From Leptasterias polaris (taxonomy: Eukaryota > Echinodermata > Asteroidea > Forcipulatida > Asteriidae), in assembly GCA_037783415.1 (NCBI GenBank), contig JAZGTN010000003.1, positions 2,564,501 through 2,628,500 of the forward strand: 64,000 nucleotides of DNA. The letters run 5' to 3'. The notes beneath the pieces were generated by a model, which saw nothing but the letters and a program-made list of their open reading frames with translations, did not search any database and was not told where the DNA came from. A program made the translations under genes and the position numbers. Positions 11,048 through 22,196 of this stretch are shown one piece after another; the first letter of the stretch is position 1; every line of letters starts with the position of its first letter.

Positions 11048-11168
11048 AGCGTAAAAAGAACCCAGTTATACTTAACGCTAAAGAGAAGGTGTTTGCCTCG
11101 GTGTCTCAAGCAGTAGCTGCCGAGTGTGCCGCAGCACCTTGTAAACCAATATAAGGTGCTACATAAAT
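11048..11168 (+). mobile_element. SINE-1, 3' half of the interrupted copy
   Basis: GTAAAAAGAACCCAGTTATA, AAAGAGAAGGTGTTTGCCTC, then GCAGCACCTTGTAAACC and GGTGCTACATAAA, the standard 3' body of the family. It continues directly from 10462 once the inserted foldback element is removed. Confidence 0.8.
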
Positions 11169-12667
11169 GGACCTCACAACTCAGAAACTTCAAAACATGT
11201 CTTAACAAAATAATAATAAAGGCTGATATGCCCATAAAGCGCTATTTAAAAACTAGTTATGAATTATCTTTGGAATGATAAACCATTTTCACATCACCTG
11301 TGGATCAAAGGTTATCATTCATGGCAGTCAGATTTTTGTGTTTTTTGCAAGAAACTTTTGGCTAGTCTTGTCTTTCACATGCGTCTTTTACAGGCTCAGG
11401 ATATTTTATAAAGATGTAATTTAACATCAGTTTCTAGTTTTGTTTTTAAATAATAAGTCAGGAAACAATGGAATTTATAAATAAAATAGGCACAAGAGGT
11501 ACATGGCTTCAACCAATGTGTGCACATAATTAGGACACATAAAAGAGGATCTAGAAGAAATTCAGTTTTTTTGAGTCACTCGTTTTCCAATGAAAGTGTA
11601 AACAAAATTACAAGCCTCTATAACCTCAAGTTAAATGGTGTAAAATGCCCTGATGTTTGCTACCCTTCAAGTGCAACTTGTTGATGACCTCACATTTCAA
11701 ATACTTGGTCTGTACACTTTTGTACTGAGAATCTTTAGTTCGTTCCTGAATTTTGATGATCAATCAAAACAGCACTGAGTTGGACTTTTTGACTTGCTTA
11801 GAAATTCCTCTTTGGATTGTACAGACACATTTGTTTTTGATGTTCAATGATGTCGAGTTTGACATTTCGCTCTAAAAGAGTATAAGAGAAAATGTTATTT
11901 TACACCGTTTTAACGTGAGGTTGGAGACTTTTCCTCACTTTCGTGATGACTCTATCTATTGGAAAATTAGTGCATCACATAACTGTACTTGATCTTTAGG
12001 CCCCTCTTTACCTTAGCAACAAGATTTGCATCAAATCAGAATCATACATGTCTTTTTGTTCCATGAATGGAACAACCTTTTTCCTGCCACAGTTTTATTG
12101 GAAGTGGTTTGTACCTACACTCTACATGCCCTACAAGTACTTCAGGGTTAGAGCACTTGAGTGGTAGTGATACATTTTGTAATATCCCCCTTATAAACAA
12201 TTAATTGCGCTTTTAACCTTGGGTAGTGGCATCAGTGTGTGGGTTCTAAACCCCACCATGCCCATGAGGCAGGTTATGGAGCTTGCAGCTTCCATTAGGA
12301 TGCTCAAGAATGATTGATTTGATCAATTAAGGTGGATCGTTAAAACGTGAATTTGTTGGATGCTTGCTTACAGTTATTGTTAGTTTTAATAGGCCTATAA
12401 GGTAAGAACCCAGAATACCCATTGTGTACAAATTCAGTTTTGTGATGAACTCATTTGCCAACATGTCCAATAGATAGAGTCCTTCTGAAAGTGGGAAAAA
12501 ATTACAAATCATGTTAAAGTAGTGGTGTCAAATGTGTTTCACTTTCAGAGCGAAACTTGAAACATGGCATCCTTGGATGTCAAACACTGGAATTTTTGAA
12601 AGTTAAGAGGTAAAAGTCAGCTCCATTGTAATTGAATGGCATGGAAATTCAGAAATGAACTAAGCCA
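11169..12667. other. 1.5 kb without recognised gene
   Basis: AT-rich. At about 12232-12262 a GGGTTCTAAACCCCACC segment resembles a decayed tRNA-like B box, probably an old SINE. Nothing else can be supported. Confidence 0.45.
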
Positions 12668-12755
12668 TGGCATGTTGTGGCTTAGCGGAGTGCATCAGAC
12701 TCACTTAGTTCTGGTGGTTTAGTTGTCAGGGTGTGGATTCAAATTTGGAGCTACT
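12668..12755 (+). mobile_element. SINE-1 head fragment
   Basis: GGCATGTTGTGGCTTAGCGG resembles the A-box part and GGGTGTGGATTCAAATTTGG the B-box part of the tRNA-Leu-like head at 10281. The body is only weakly traceable (AAAGGAAGGACAAAGG near 12810). Confidence 0.55.
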
Positions 12756-12966
12756 TGAGTAATCATTTTCCTGTGAAAATATCGTTGCCACAACGAAACC
12801 CTGACCTGACAAAGGAAGGACAAAGGTACTCATGATTAGCACTGGGATTTTATATTGTCAATTGTCATGTGAGAAAATATGTGTAGGCACTCACCATAAA
12901 TCGCAGAACCTCAGCCATAAGACACAGGGTTGGTGTAATAGTTTCTATTTGTTGTGTCACCCACAG

Positions 12967-13219
12967 GTGGTAGGCAAACCCATCACTCCCGAGACCCATC
13001 GCCCCGTTCAAGTGCCTACAGCTCAAGCCGGTCATCACCAAGAGTATCACGTAGCCCTGCTCGGACCCAGCCAGCCAGCCCCTGGAACACCTCTCCAGAC
13101 AGCAGCCCATGTCCTCCCCAGAGGAGCCCCACCCTACAACAGGGCATGCATCCACAGTTTGCATTCGCTCCGCAGCTTCAGGGGAAGCCTTGCGGGAATC
13201 ACGAAAAGGCTGCTCAAAG
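12967..13219 (+). CDS. internal coding exon, Ser/Pro/Arg-rich, product unknown
   Basis: A 253 bp open segment bounded by an acceptor (TTGTGTCACCCACAG, AG at 12965-12966) and a donor (CAAAG|GTAAGA at 13219/13220). The readable frame starts after two bases completing a split codon and ends with two bases of the next codon. It encodes about 83 residues: an SR-like stretch (RDPSPRSSAYSSSRSSPRVS), then SPARTQPASPWNTSPDSSP, a PPQRSP motif and a Gln/Phe-containing end (HPQFAFAPQLQGK). It is markedly GC-richer than its surroundings. Such composition is typical of a disordered, phosphorylated linker in a signalling, cytoskeletal or RNA-binding protein. I cannot name the gene. The other two forward frames and a - frame are also partly open, which lowers certainty about frame but not about exon-like character. 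Confidence 0.6.
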
Positions 13220-14294
13220 GTAAGAACTTCGAGCTGCAACTCTTTCAAAATCATTCCTTTTGCAATTGCTACATTTTCTGGTTACTCATGGTACATTGAG
13301 GGCTGCAGGGTCATTAAGTTTTCTGAATTTTGTATATATATATTTTTTTATAGATATGCTGAGATTTGATATTTATTTTTCCCAAGCATTTAGTATACAA
13401 TATTATAAGTTATCACACAAGCGCGAGTGGAATACAGAAAAATATAGCACTTCTGCGTCCCATATCCAACGAGGCCGAACGCAAACTTGACGCGCAGTTA
13501 GAACACACAATACGCAGGGTATGATATGGGCCGTGCAATATAAGTTTATATCACACTCCTTGTTGCTATGGATCGACCAATCAGAATCGAATATTCAGGC
13601 CTGCTTGAAGATAATCATATAAATCAATCAGGAAACCATAATTCTATGTTGCAGTTTACATTTGTTTTGTTTTTAACCTTGCAAGCCATGAGGTCTGATA
13701 AAATTTCACACACAGCATTAGTTTTGACGTCGACTTAAAGTTGCATCGTCAGATTTTTTGCCAAGATATCAAGAAGTCATTGCCTATTATTAACCTATTT
13801 TAACAGCGCACAAAGTACTTGACTAAAAGTACATATTATTTCCAAGTACCCAGTGAAGTCGTTTTGCCGGGTTTTGTTTCATTTTAAAAACAATGTGTCG
13901 TGTAGAAGCGATCGTCGGCCGACCATCATTTGAATGTGTGAGTTTTTATACAACAAGATCTGTCTGACAGTTTAAAGTCATCACCATTTGCTCTTGCTTT
14001 TCTCGGCAGTCACAAACTGACAATATGTAAACAGGTATTTCATATGAAATCCTATCCCTAAAATCCACATTTCCCCCCAAAAAATACAGCCATTGCATTT
14101 GATGTAATTTCTATTTGAAAATAAAACATGCCGTAGTTTTTTGTGTTTGATTTGTTACATCTGTTAAAAGGGTATACCCCCTTTGTATGTCCACTTGATA
14201 GAGTGTCTTTTGGTGATGTAAATATGTGTACACTGTATGTGCTTGCACTTTAATAATAATGATTTTTGGTAGTAAGTTAAGAGCATGTTCTTAG
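13220..14294. other. presumed intron with an old repeat
   Basis: It lies between two exon candidates. 13411-13615 contains CACAAGCGCGAGTGG, TATGATATGGGCC, ATAAGTTTATATCACACTCC and GACCAATCAGAATCGAATATTC, which look like a decayed GC-richer foldback repeat. The rest is AT-rich with no recognised element. Confidence 0.4.
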
Positions 14295-14429
14295 ATGTAT
14301 TTGTCTGCATGCCTGCACTCTCATCCCTCCATGGTATGCTCTGCAACTCCACCCTGCCCTCCTCCTTCTCCTTCCTGTTGATTGGCTGTTGATGCGGTCA
14401 TGTGGTGTGATTCGTGGATGGAAGACACG
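14295..14429 (+). CDS. possible 135 bp coding exon following 12967-13219
   Basis: An acceptor-like TGTTCTTAG ends at 14294 and a strong donor ACACG|GTGAGT follows 14429. The length is exactly 45 codons, and the incoming phase needed after the upstream exon (one base to finish a codon) gives a fully open frame, CICLHACTLIPPWYALQLHP and onward with a Leu-rich stretch ending VIRGWKT. The hydrophobic peptide fits poorly with the Ser/Pro-rich upstream exon, and the two other frames stop. It may be a cassette exon, an untranslated exon or a chance pair of splice-like sites. Confidence 0.3.
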
Positions 14430-14511
14430 GTGAGTCTTTTTTTGTATTTGTATATTTGTGCTACTATTCTTCATTTGTCCTTTAATATTTTGATTGTCTT
14501 GTTGATGTAAA

Positions 14512-14629
14512 TTAAAGGGACAGTACAACACTGTTTTTCCCCCATTCTACCAATTAAGCCAGATGGCTTTTGAGTATTAATTAACATTTTTCCAACAAAT
14601 GTTTTACCAATGTTGTGCTATCTCTTTAA
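14512..14629. mobile_element. 118 bp TTAA-flanked element
   Basis: It begins TTAAAGGGACAGTACAACAC and ends TGTTGTGCTATCTCTTTAA, the imperfect inverse, with TTAA at both edges. The inner TTACCAATGTTGTGC resembles the end of the element at 10564-10916, so the two families are probably related. Confidence 0.7.
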
Positions 14630-15284
14630 GAACAATGTATTTGTTAATCATGTCTAGCATGCTAAATGTGTCTTATATCTTGGCAGCCGATAATTCTGGA
14701 AAGAAACCTCAGACAGACCTACATTATTTATTGTAAATCCCTGCCTACTTTCTTTAAGGAGCTCTTCTATATTATCCAAACCTAGTGTATGCATATGTCA
14801 TGTTCGTCCATTTCTTCCCTCATCTGGGTATCTTAAATAAGGTTGAATGTACGAGTAAAATAGGTTGGTTTTTTGCACCATACATTATGTGGTTAGCTTT
14901 ACCCATTCAACAAATGGGTCATTCCATATGGACTCAACCAATTTGCTCAGACACTGACTTAGATTTGGCTCAAAAAGTTAGTTTGGAGGTACCTTAACTT
15001 GCCCACAAGGTATGAATTTGCCAGCAGCTTTTAAAATTTTTTATTAGATTTATTTTCGTCAGGGCCTCTACTCTTAAATAAATGCTTGAAAGGAGTCATT
15101 CTTCAGACTACAGACAGACATATTTATCCACAAGTAAGAAGATTCCAGCATCATGATTCCTCGGTGGCACATCCAAGGATGACATGGAAATTAAAATTTA
15201 GATTTTTGCCTCTAAAAAGATTCCTATTTGAAGGACCAATAACTCTAAAATTAGAAGAGAAGCCATGAACCATTTCTGATAACC
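14630..15284. other. non-coding stretch, nothing recognised
   Basis: Open frames at 14785-14997 and 15086-15268 have no recognised motif and no splice context that I trust. Confidence 0.45.
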
Positions 15285-15412
15285 CCAGACAATATTGCTT
15301 AATAATTGTCTGCTGAGCAAAAGTAAGCAGGATTCCAGCCGCAAACGGTACTTAGTACCAGTATTAATACATGGTAGTTTGGCTGGTTACCATTTTCTGG
15401 TAAGCACAGTCC
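15285..15412. mobile_element. decayed copy of foldback family C
   Basis: ATTGTCTGCTGAGCAAAAGTAAGCAGGATTCCAGCC and GGCTGGTTACCATTTTCTGG resemble the inner blocks of the elements at 32293-32450 and 35135-35323 (CTGCTTAGCAGAAATTAACAGGATACCAG). The GGGCCCAAT ends are lost or mutated. Confidence 0.5.
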
Positions 15413-15760
15413 TTTTGCACTTACAACATTTTTTGACATTGTTTGAAATTGAGCCTTGATTCTGAAAGCTTGGTGCCAGAATTACCCTGATTTTCAGCAC
15501 AATTAGATCTCTGAATACTTTTCAAGATACTGGCGGTCAAAAATTCTATAAATTATCCTTTGTGACGTGCAAGTGCAACAAAGTGGGCACGACACCCTAT
15601 ATATGGAGGGGAATATCTCAGACACCTTTAGGAGTTGACACCTAACATTTTACAGACGTTCTTATATACATAGAACGGTAACACTACTCTTACATTTTGT
15701 TCTTCTTGTTTTTTCGCCAAGTTTGAGTTGGTCACTTTGGAACCTCTGGACTGGTACAGA
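15413..15760. other. non-coding stretch, nothing recognised
   Basis: Ordinary AT-rich sequence. No repeat boundary or gene seen. Confidence 0.4.
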
Positions 15761-16507
15761 GTTTGTTTGTTTGTTTGTTTGTTTATTTATTTCCATTCAT
15801 ACATAAGCAACAGTTTGGTAAATCCAAACATAGTATAATACAAATATGATAATAAATATAAACTTGAATAATACCAAATACAAAATTGAAGTATGAATGG
15901 GGGAGCCATCCAGAGAAGGACTAGCCTTCTGTAATCGGAGCACCCATGAAACTGCTGTCAACAATCACTATTAAGGTCACATGGCATTTCAACTTAGGAG
16001 AAAGTAAATAAAGGGGGGAAAAGAAGAGAGCACAATCAAATATAATAAAGAAAAAGAAATTTAAGTTAATTACTGCCTCGCTGATTGAAGACATGAATAA
16101 CATTTAAGTTTCGTACATACAAACGTTGCATAGTTTGACAAATAAAGTTCCTTGAGATGTTTCACAAAAACATTTCTAGAAGAATTAACATAGTCTCTAA
16201 TGTTCTGAGGTAGAGAATTAACAATTTTAGGCAAAATATAACGATAATTAGCAGATACAACATCCACTCTACAAGAACCAGGTAAATGGATAAGGTTTTG
16301 TTGTCTAGTAGAGTAAGAATGAAGATCTTGATTTAAAGGGAAAAAACTTTGGCTACTTAGATTGAAGGGAAGTAACTTATGAGAATAATCATAGTAATGA
16401 GTGGCAATTTTAACATTATAAAGATCCTCAAATTTAAGAATTTTAAATTTACTACAGAGGGGGGCAGTGTGAGTGTTGTATTTAGCATGGCAGGCATTCC
16501 TAATACA
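15761..16507 (-). mobile_element. 5'-truncated LINE, 3' end with RT C-terminal coding remnant and (AAAC)n tail
   Basis: On the - strand a frame is open from 16507 to the stop at 16070 (145 codons). It contains the C-terminal tail typical of LINE reverse-transcriptase proteins: FKILKFEDLYNVKIATHYYD, then HSYSTRQQNLIHLPGS and YRYILPKIVNSLPQNIRDYV. These correspond to the usual 'K-x-L-x-x-x-D-L' / 'Y-x-T-R-x' / 'P-K-I-W-N-S-L-P' pattern downstream of the RT domain. A 3' untranslated region of about 275 bp follows, ending in AAAT then AAAC repeats (15792-15761). The catalytic RT and endonuclease parts are absent, as expected from 5' truncation on insertion. The family is probably CR1/L2-like, but this is not certain. 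Confidence 0.8.
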
Positions 16508-18579
16508 TTATGCAATCACAAAAATGCATGATGTGATTTTGACCATAGACCCTTAAGGTTGTCCTGAAGTTTCTTACTAGTTGTACATTCAATCTTCATA
16601 ATGAAATAATTTGCTTCTGTGCCATACTTTAATTACATTGCTGCCGGCCAATATTACATTGTACCGTCAGCATACCCGGCTCTCCCACAGAATACGTGAA
16701 ATAATGAATTTTTTCAAAATTAGTCTCATCATTCAGCTGACCCGCAGCATTTCATATTGCCATTCTAAGGTTACTTTCATGCCGTACATGTCTGATCAAC
16801 TAGTGTTACATATCGTGCGCCTCCCCCGCCCCCAATAAAATGAAGAAAATGTCAAATTCCAAATGAAAAAATAAAGCCATATGACCAAATCATATAAAGT
16901 GGATGGTGATATCTTAGAGGTGTCTATTGGCTGTTGTGGGATGATTTCCCTTATGAATGCATTGTTATGTGAACACCTGACTGTACATGTACAGACACTA
17001 AAGGTCCCCATTACTCCTGGGACACTTCACAACTTCTCATTTTGATTTTCACAAAGGTTGATGCCCCCAGCTCTGGCACTGATTTGAAAAGTTCCTATGA
17101 GACTTGCAGATTTTCTATTCAAAACACCTCTTTCCAAAAATACAAAATAAATACAAAATAACCTTCCCAATATCCCCCTCCTGCCAAAAATGTGGCAATC
17201 TTCCCTCTTTATCAATATCTTAAAGTTTGTGTTATTTTTATTTCTTATTTGTTTGTTATTTATATGTGAAGTGCTTAAACAAAAGCCACCTTGTTGATTT
17301 TTTTTTAATTACTAAATGTTTAAACAAAACAGAAAGTTCACAAATTAATTCATCCTTTTTCGCAATGTCTGTCTATAAGGATTTCTTTGTCTATTAATTT
17401 GATATTGTTGTTACACGGTATCGTACTCCATGTAATTCTAGACAACCGACTGCAATAACTATTGAAAGGATAATAATGTGAACAATGTTTAAACAATAAT
17501 GCATTCAAAGTTGTTTTATGATATCCCCATCTCATGTGCTGTACCAGCCACCCACTTGCCTTTCTGCTGCTTCCGTTTACTAACTACATTAGCAACAGCT
17601 CTGGGTTTTTTCTCTCTATTTTGGCCATTCACCTAGAATTTCTCAGAGAAAACGCTGTAAAAAATATTAAGGGTTCTCAATGTTTTCTGTTAGTTAGCAA
17701 ATTAAACATACATGTAGATGCTTTTACCCTAGTTTTTGGTAATGGAATCAAGGATGACAGAAGACTACAACATTGCCCAGTGATTGGAAGCCAGAGGTGT
17801 ACTGCAGCTACGTGTGGACATATTGTGATTACAATTTTGCATTAGGGATGATGAAGAATTAATTACAGTTTTGCCCTTCACCGATGTTGTTAACTCAGTG
17901 ATCTTATTCATGCTATGACACAGAGTCGACTAGGGAAATAAAACATCGGGTCCCAATTCTCAGCGTAATTTCTCGGTCAATTTTGTTTCTTATTCAATTT
18001 AGTTTTTCTCTTGTGATACATGGTGCAGAAGCATTCCAAGCATTTAACAAGCCATTGCATAAACATATCTTGCAATTTAGTAGTACTGTACATGTTCATG
18101 TAGGATAGATACACCAGTGGTTGCTATTAGAAAAAGTCATCCCTGTTCTTTAAAAACAAAATAAGGTGGTCACTTTGAAGTAGGCAAGCTATATCCTACG
18201 TGGTGGAACTGAAGAAAGATATTGTAGTGGAGATGGCCGGTGAACATGCATATACAATATGACAGACTTGAAGGAATGGGCGGTTGTATCAAAATCCGGC
18301 TGTTGCTGACTTGATGAAGATAATGTACTGAGCTTCTATTTTTAGTATAAGTGCTGAGTGCTATTCATACAGACTTACTCCTTGTACAAGTATCAAATTA
18401 GTAAAGAAATAATCATCAGTCTTTTTATTATTGCAAATCATGTACATGTATTGTACCTTTAAGCTTCATTCTGTCATTGGCTTCTAAGGGTCTGGGAATG
18501 GAATTAGTTTATTCTGGGATTTAATTGGAAGATGAATTTGATTCAAAGCCAACCATCTGTTGGTTGTTTGATTTCCCTA
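16508..18579. other. 2 kb without recognised gene
   Basis: Several 60-100 codon frames (16611-17011, 17350-17535, 17534-17845) show no family motif. The frame at 17534-17845 (103 codons) ends in AT-rich DNA and has no convincing splice sites. No repeat with a second copy was identified. Confidence 0.4.
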
Positions 18580-18603
18580 CCCCCCCCCCCCCCCCCCCCC
18601 CCC
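18580..18603 (+). repeat. poly-C tract of 24
   Basis: A homopolymer run of 24 C. Its length is likely to vary among individuals and may be unreliable in the assembly. Confidence 0.9.
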
Positions 18604-18725
18604 ACCTAACCCATGTATTAAATCATGCTACATTGATTTGATCTGTACAAAATGGACGGACACGATTTGTGGTGGCAATTTTTGGAGTGTGATCATAAAT
18701 GAATTGTAGTTGGAGATGTTGGTCT

Positions 18726-18877
18726 CTGGGGTCGATTTCACAAAGCGCTAAGATTCATCTTAAGATGAGTTGACAGTATTACCATAGTGATTTGTATTGT
18801 GACATCACTCTTTGCTAAGCAACTGCGATGGATTTGCAGTTACGATCAATCTTAACTCTTTGTGAAATCGAGCCCTG
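18726..18877. mobile_element. inverted-repeat element, family A, copy 2
   Basis: The best-preserved member: CTGGGGTCGATTTCACAAAG at the left and CTTTGTGAAATCGAGCCCTG at the right, about 152 bp. The core ATAGTGATTTGTATTGTGAC is inverted relative to copies 1 and 3. Confidence 0.9.
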
Positions 18878-19129
18878 GTCTGTGGATGTCTATCCCTTAT
18901 ATTTTACAGAGATTCCTCTTTTTCAGCTTGCATGTACTTCTCTTTGTTTCTTGAGAAATACTTTATTTTAAATTAGTTTCATCTCGTTACACTTTCACCA
19001 GACGCTTTGATGCCCTTAATTAGTGTGATAAAAGGATGAAACTAATGTGTACATGTATGCACCATATTTTGTAATGAATGGCTTTATGGTTGACCCTCCG
19101 TCATTTATCACCCGCAACATTAATAAAGA

Positions 19130-19620
19130 GAAATGAGGACAATAAATAATAAACGGGCTGAGCCTAAAGAAACAGTCGATGTCATTCTTTGCAAATCAAT
19201 GAGCTGCTCTTTTGTTTAACAGTCACAGTCGGGTTGGTGCCACGCAGCCTTCTCTCTCTGGCCGTGCCAAAGAGAGTAAGGCTCTATGCTCAGACGTACC
19301 AAATGTTGGTCTTAAATGGGGGATGCGCTCAAGCAGTGTCAATAATTGGCTGTGGCCAGGCACGGAATTTCTCCCCGACGTTTGCTCCACTGTAGTGTAA
19401 GTAATAAGCAGAGCGGCGTTTCCACGGTGACCACAGGGAGGGAGGAAGACGTAGTGGTGGCTGATGATGCATCCAGGAGCATGGCATGCCTTTTCCACGG
19501 TCCCCTGGTAGGTTCCGCCCATTCCTCCCATGTCAAGCCAATCTGCTTATATTTTCATTGGCTCGTAGCAATGGCGCTCTTTACACTCACCACTATACGC
19601 TGCTCATGTTTGGGGTGAAG
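19130..19620. other. GC-richer block: possible exon or regulatory element
   Basis: It stands out from AT-rich neighbours. One possible exon runs from an acceptor (TTTTGTTTAACAG ending at 19221) to a donor (CTGTAGT|GTAAGT at about 19397) with an open frame reading HSRVGATQPSLSGRAKESKA and onward. The peptide matches nothing I know, and the opposite strand is open too. Alternatively, the segment with AAATAATAAACGG, TTTGCAAATCAATGAG and CATTGGCTCG (CCAAT-type) motifs could be a transcriptional control region. I cannot choose between these. Confidence 0.3.
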
Positions 19621-20614
19621 TTTTTTTTTTCTCGTATTTTTAAACGCAGTGTAGACTAACTGATCACTGTCAGAACCAATGGGGAATATCTTGATTGTTA
19701 TGTTTCCATGGAAACCTCTTCACTTTGGATTTACCATTAACGTTTTTGACCTGTCTTTTTCACTCAGCAATTGTAAGTATTTAGACATATTTATTCAAGT
19801 CTTTTTTCAATTCTACTGGCAAAACATCAGTGGTGTATGATTATACATAACCTCTGAGCGAAAAATATACCATTTTTAAATATAATTTCTACTCTGTATT
19901 TTGAATCAGTTAAAAATTGAAAAACTGTTTTCTGTAGGAAAGCAATATTTAACAGATTAAATTAGATTAAATTTTTTTCAGGAATTGTGGGGTTTTGTGG
20001 ATATTCCTAAAACCTTTTTGTGTCATTCAAACTGTGTCGTTCTGTCTGTCTTGTAAAAACCCTGCTGATTGTGATGCGTGTAGACAATGTCCGTCTAACC
20101 TTCAATGGGTACTTGAATTATTGGCTCCATAATGCATTGTTGTAACATAATTATTCTGCATAAACATCTTGAAGTTATTCTATCATGTCACAATTCTGCT
20201 GCCTTTACTCCACTTGTACAGCCTGCCATTGAATTTAGCTTTCGATTGGTTTTGTTGATTTAAAAAACAAAATGTCTTACGCTTGACGACTGGTACAAAG
20301 CTGCTTTTTTATTTTCACTCGGGAATTTGCAGATACTTTTTGTCTGTTACTGCAACCAACCTCCACTGCAGGATATGTAGTTTCAGGCATGTGATGGTGC
20401 CTTTCAGGAGAAAATTGTAATGTTGTTTTATTTCTAGGGCCCCATTGTGTTGAAGATAACTGCATCCTATGGAGTTTTGATATAACCCTTTCATACACCA
20501 TTTATTTAAGTGGGATGGTTGAATGTTGTACATACTTTGATTCAAATCATCTATTCAAATATTCAAGAATTGTTTCATAAACTATATTGTGATTTTTTTG
20601 GGGGTACTCTTTTT
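19621..20614. other. non-coding stretch, nothing recognised
   Basis: AT-rich sequence with short frames on the - strand (20277-20545) lacking any domain. No repeat recognised. Confidence 0.4.
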
Positions 20615-20918
20615 TTAAAGGATGTGCACAACAATGGTAAGATTAAAAATGTGCACATAACTTGGTATAAATATGGTCATAGTGGAAAACTTCCCTTGAA
20701 ATATGTTTGCTTGAAATGCTATTTTTTATTGAGCCTGAAACAGTCCTTTGAAAAAAGTGAAAACAAGAGGTTTTATCTTTCCCACTATTTTTCATGTGAC
20801 TCCAATGGCCAATTGAGCTTAAACTTTCACAGTACAGCTGTTATTTTATATATAAAATGGTTTAAGTAAAGTGTGAGTACTAGTCTTTGACAACAGCCAG
20901 TATTATCAACATGCTTTG
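20615..20918. mobile_element. TTAA-family element, copy 2 of the 10564 family (inverted)
   Basis: TTTAAAGGATGTGCACAACA opens it, and the interior follows the reverse complement of 10564-10916: GGTCATAGTGGAAAACTTCC, TTTGCTTGAAATGC, CAATTGAGCTTAAACTTTCA. The far end is decayed (TATTATCAACATGCTTTGG near 20918). The open frame at 20510-20869 is a by-product. Confidence 0.75.
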
Positions 20919-22196
20919 GAACAGCTGTTCCCTGTTTGAATGTTAAAAATATATAACTTTCACTTGTTGAAAAGTTCATCCATAATCTACTCCTGATTTA
21001 CATTTATATTAATTAATAATCAAATGTTCCTACACAAGACACATTATGTAGCTGAGTTGGGAGCATGTCAAATACTAAAAATTAAATATCTCTCCCTTGA
21101 AAATAGGCAACAGAAATGCATTGTTTGTTTTATTTAATGTCATTCAACTGTAGATATTTAATTCATTTGAATATGTAACTGTGGACATCTAATTGGATTA
21201 GTTCATGCACAGATTGAGGCTGCTGGTGTTAAAACGTAATCAGACACGGTACAGAGCAGAGAGAATGATGTAAGTCATTTACATGTAGCTGACCGTCAAA
21301 GTACTTTACATTACATACGTAATTCATGTACCGCACTTAAGGATAAATAATATGCAATTGGCCATTGACTGTCCTTGGTACACTTTACAGTATAATTATA
21401 AATACATCAGTATACTGCATGCGTACTGCACATGTACTGTCATCCATTGCAACCCTCATTGTTGATGAACTGGGAGTAGGGGGCTGTTTTTAGTTGAATA
21501 AAGGAAAACTGTATGCCACATAAAAATTATAAAATCATGCAATTATTGCATGATGTCATATGTCTCTGTTTAAATAGATTCAGGGATGTGCATTATTCTG
21601 TCAACAACTGTGGATAAGAGTGAATGGGTGGGAGGAGGGAGTGTGTAGTCATGGAAGGGAAGGGGTGGTAAACAAAAACTTGTGTGTTGGGGTTTAGGTG
21701 ATAGGGTTCAACCAAATACAGAAACTGCCCTCTTTTTTTTTTACCCCCTTTTTTTATCCAAGCAGGAAAATGTAATTGTGTGCGTTAATGTTTTTCGCTT
21801 TATATAGTTCTCTCTTTATTTTAAAACTTGTAACCCTAAAGTGAAGTAAAAAAAAAAAAAAAAGTTCTGATGATAGTTGAATTGATATTGTCAATTTGCT
21901 TTGTTCTAAAGGGATTTGTAAAGATAATGGGCTTGCTAAAGAAATAGCTTACAGATAATGACAGCTGCAGTAATTGGATAATCTGCTCATGTTAATCCAT
22001 TTGTGAATTTCATGTGGAAGGCTGTATTTTATTTTATTTTTATATATTAACACTTTTTATTTTTATTTTAATTTAATGGTAAATTAAAACACATGGGATT
22101 ATGTTTAGTGAAAAAAAATTATATCAAAGCAGTGAGAAAAAAGTTTTGTCCTTTTCACAAAACCAAAAACTTTCTGAACTTCCATGTTTTTGCATG
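20919..22196. other. 1.3 kb without recognised gene
   Basis: AT-rich, with an A-run (about 21848-21863) and T-runs near 21730. A CATGCAATTATTGCATG palindrome lies at about 21536-21552. Nothing else supported. Confidence 0.4.

Noticed and set aside
12865..13299. Long frames on both strands overlapping the exon (155 and 129 codons)
   Set aside because: They run through the splice signals and are explained by the GC-rich exon having few stops. The Ser/Pro/Arg-rich frame with matching splice sites is the better reading.
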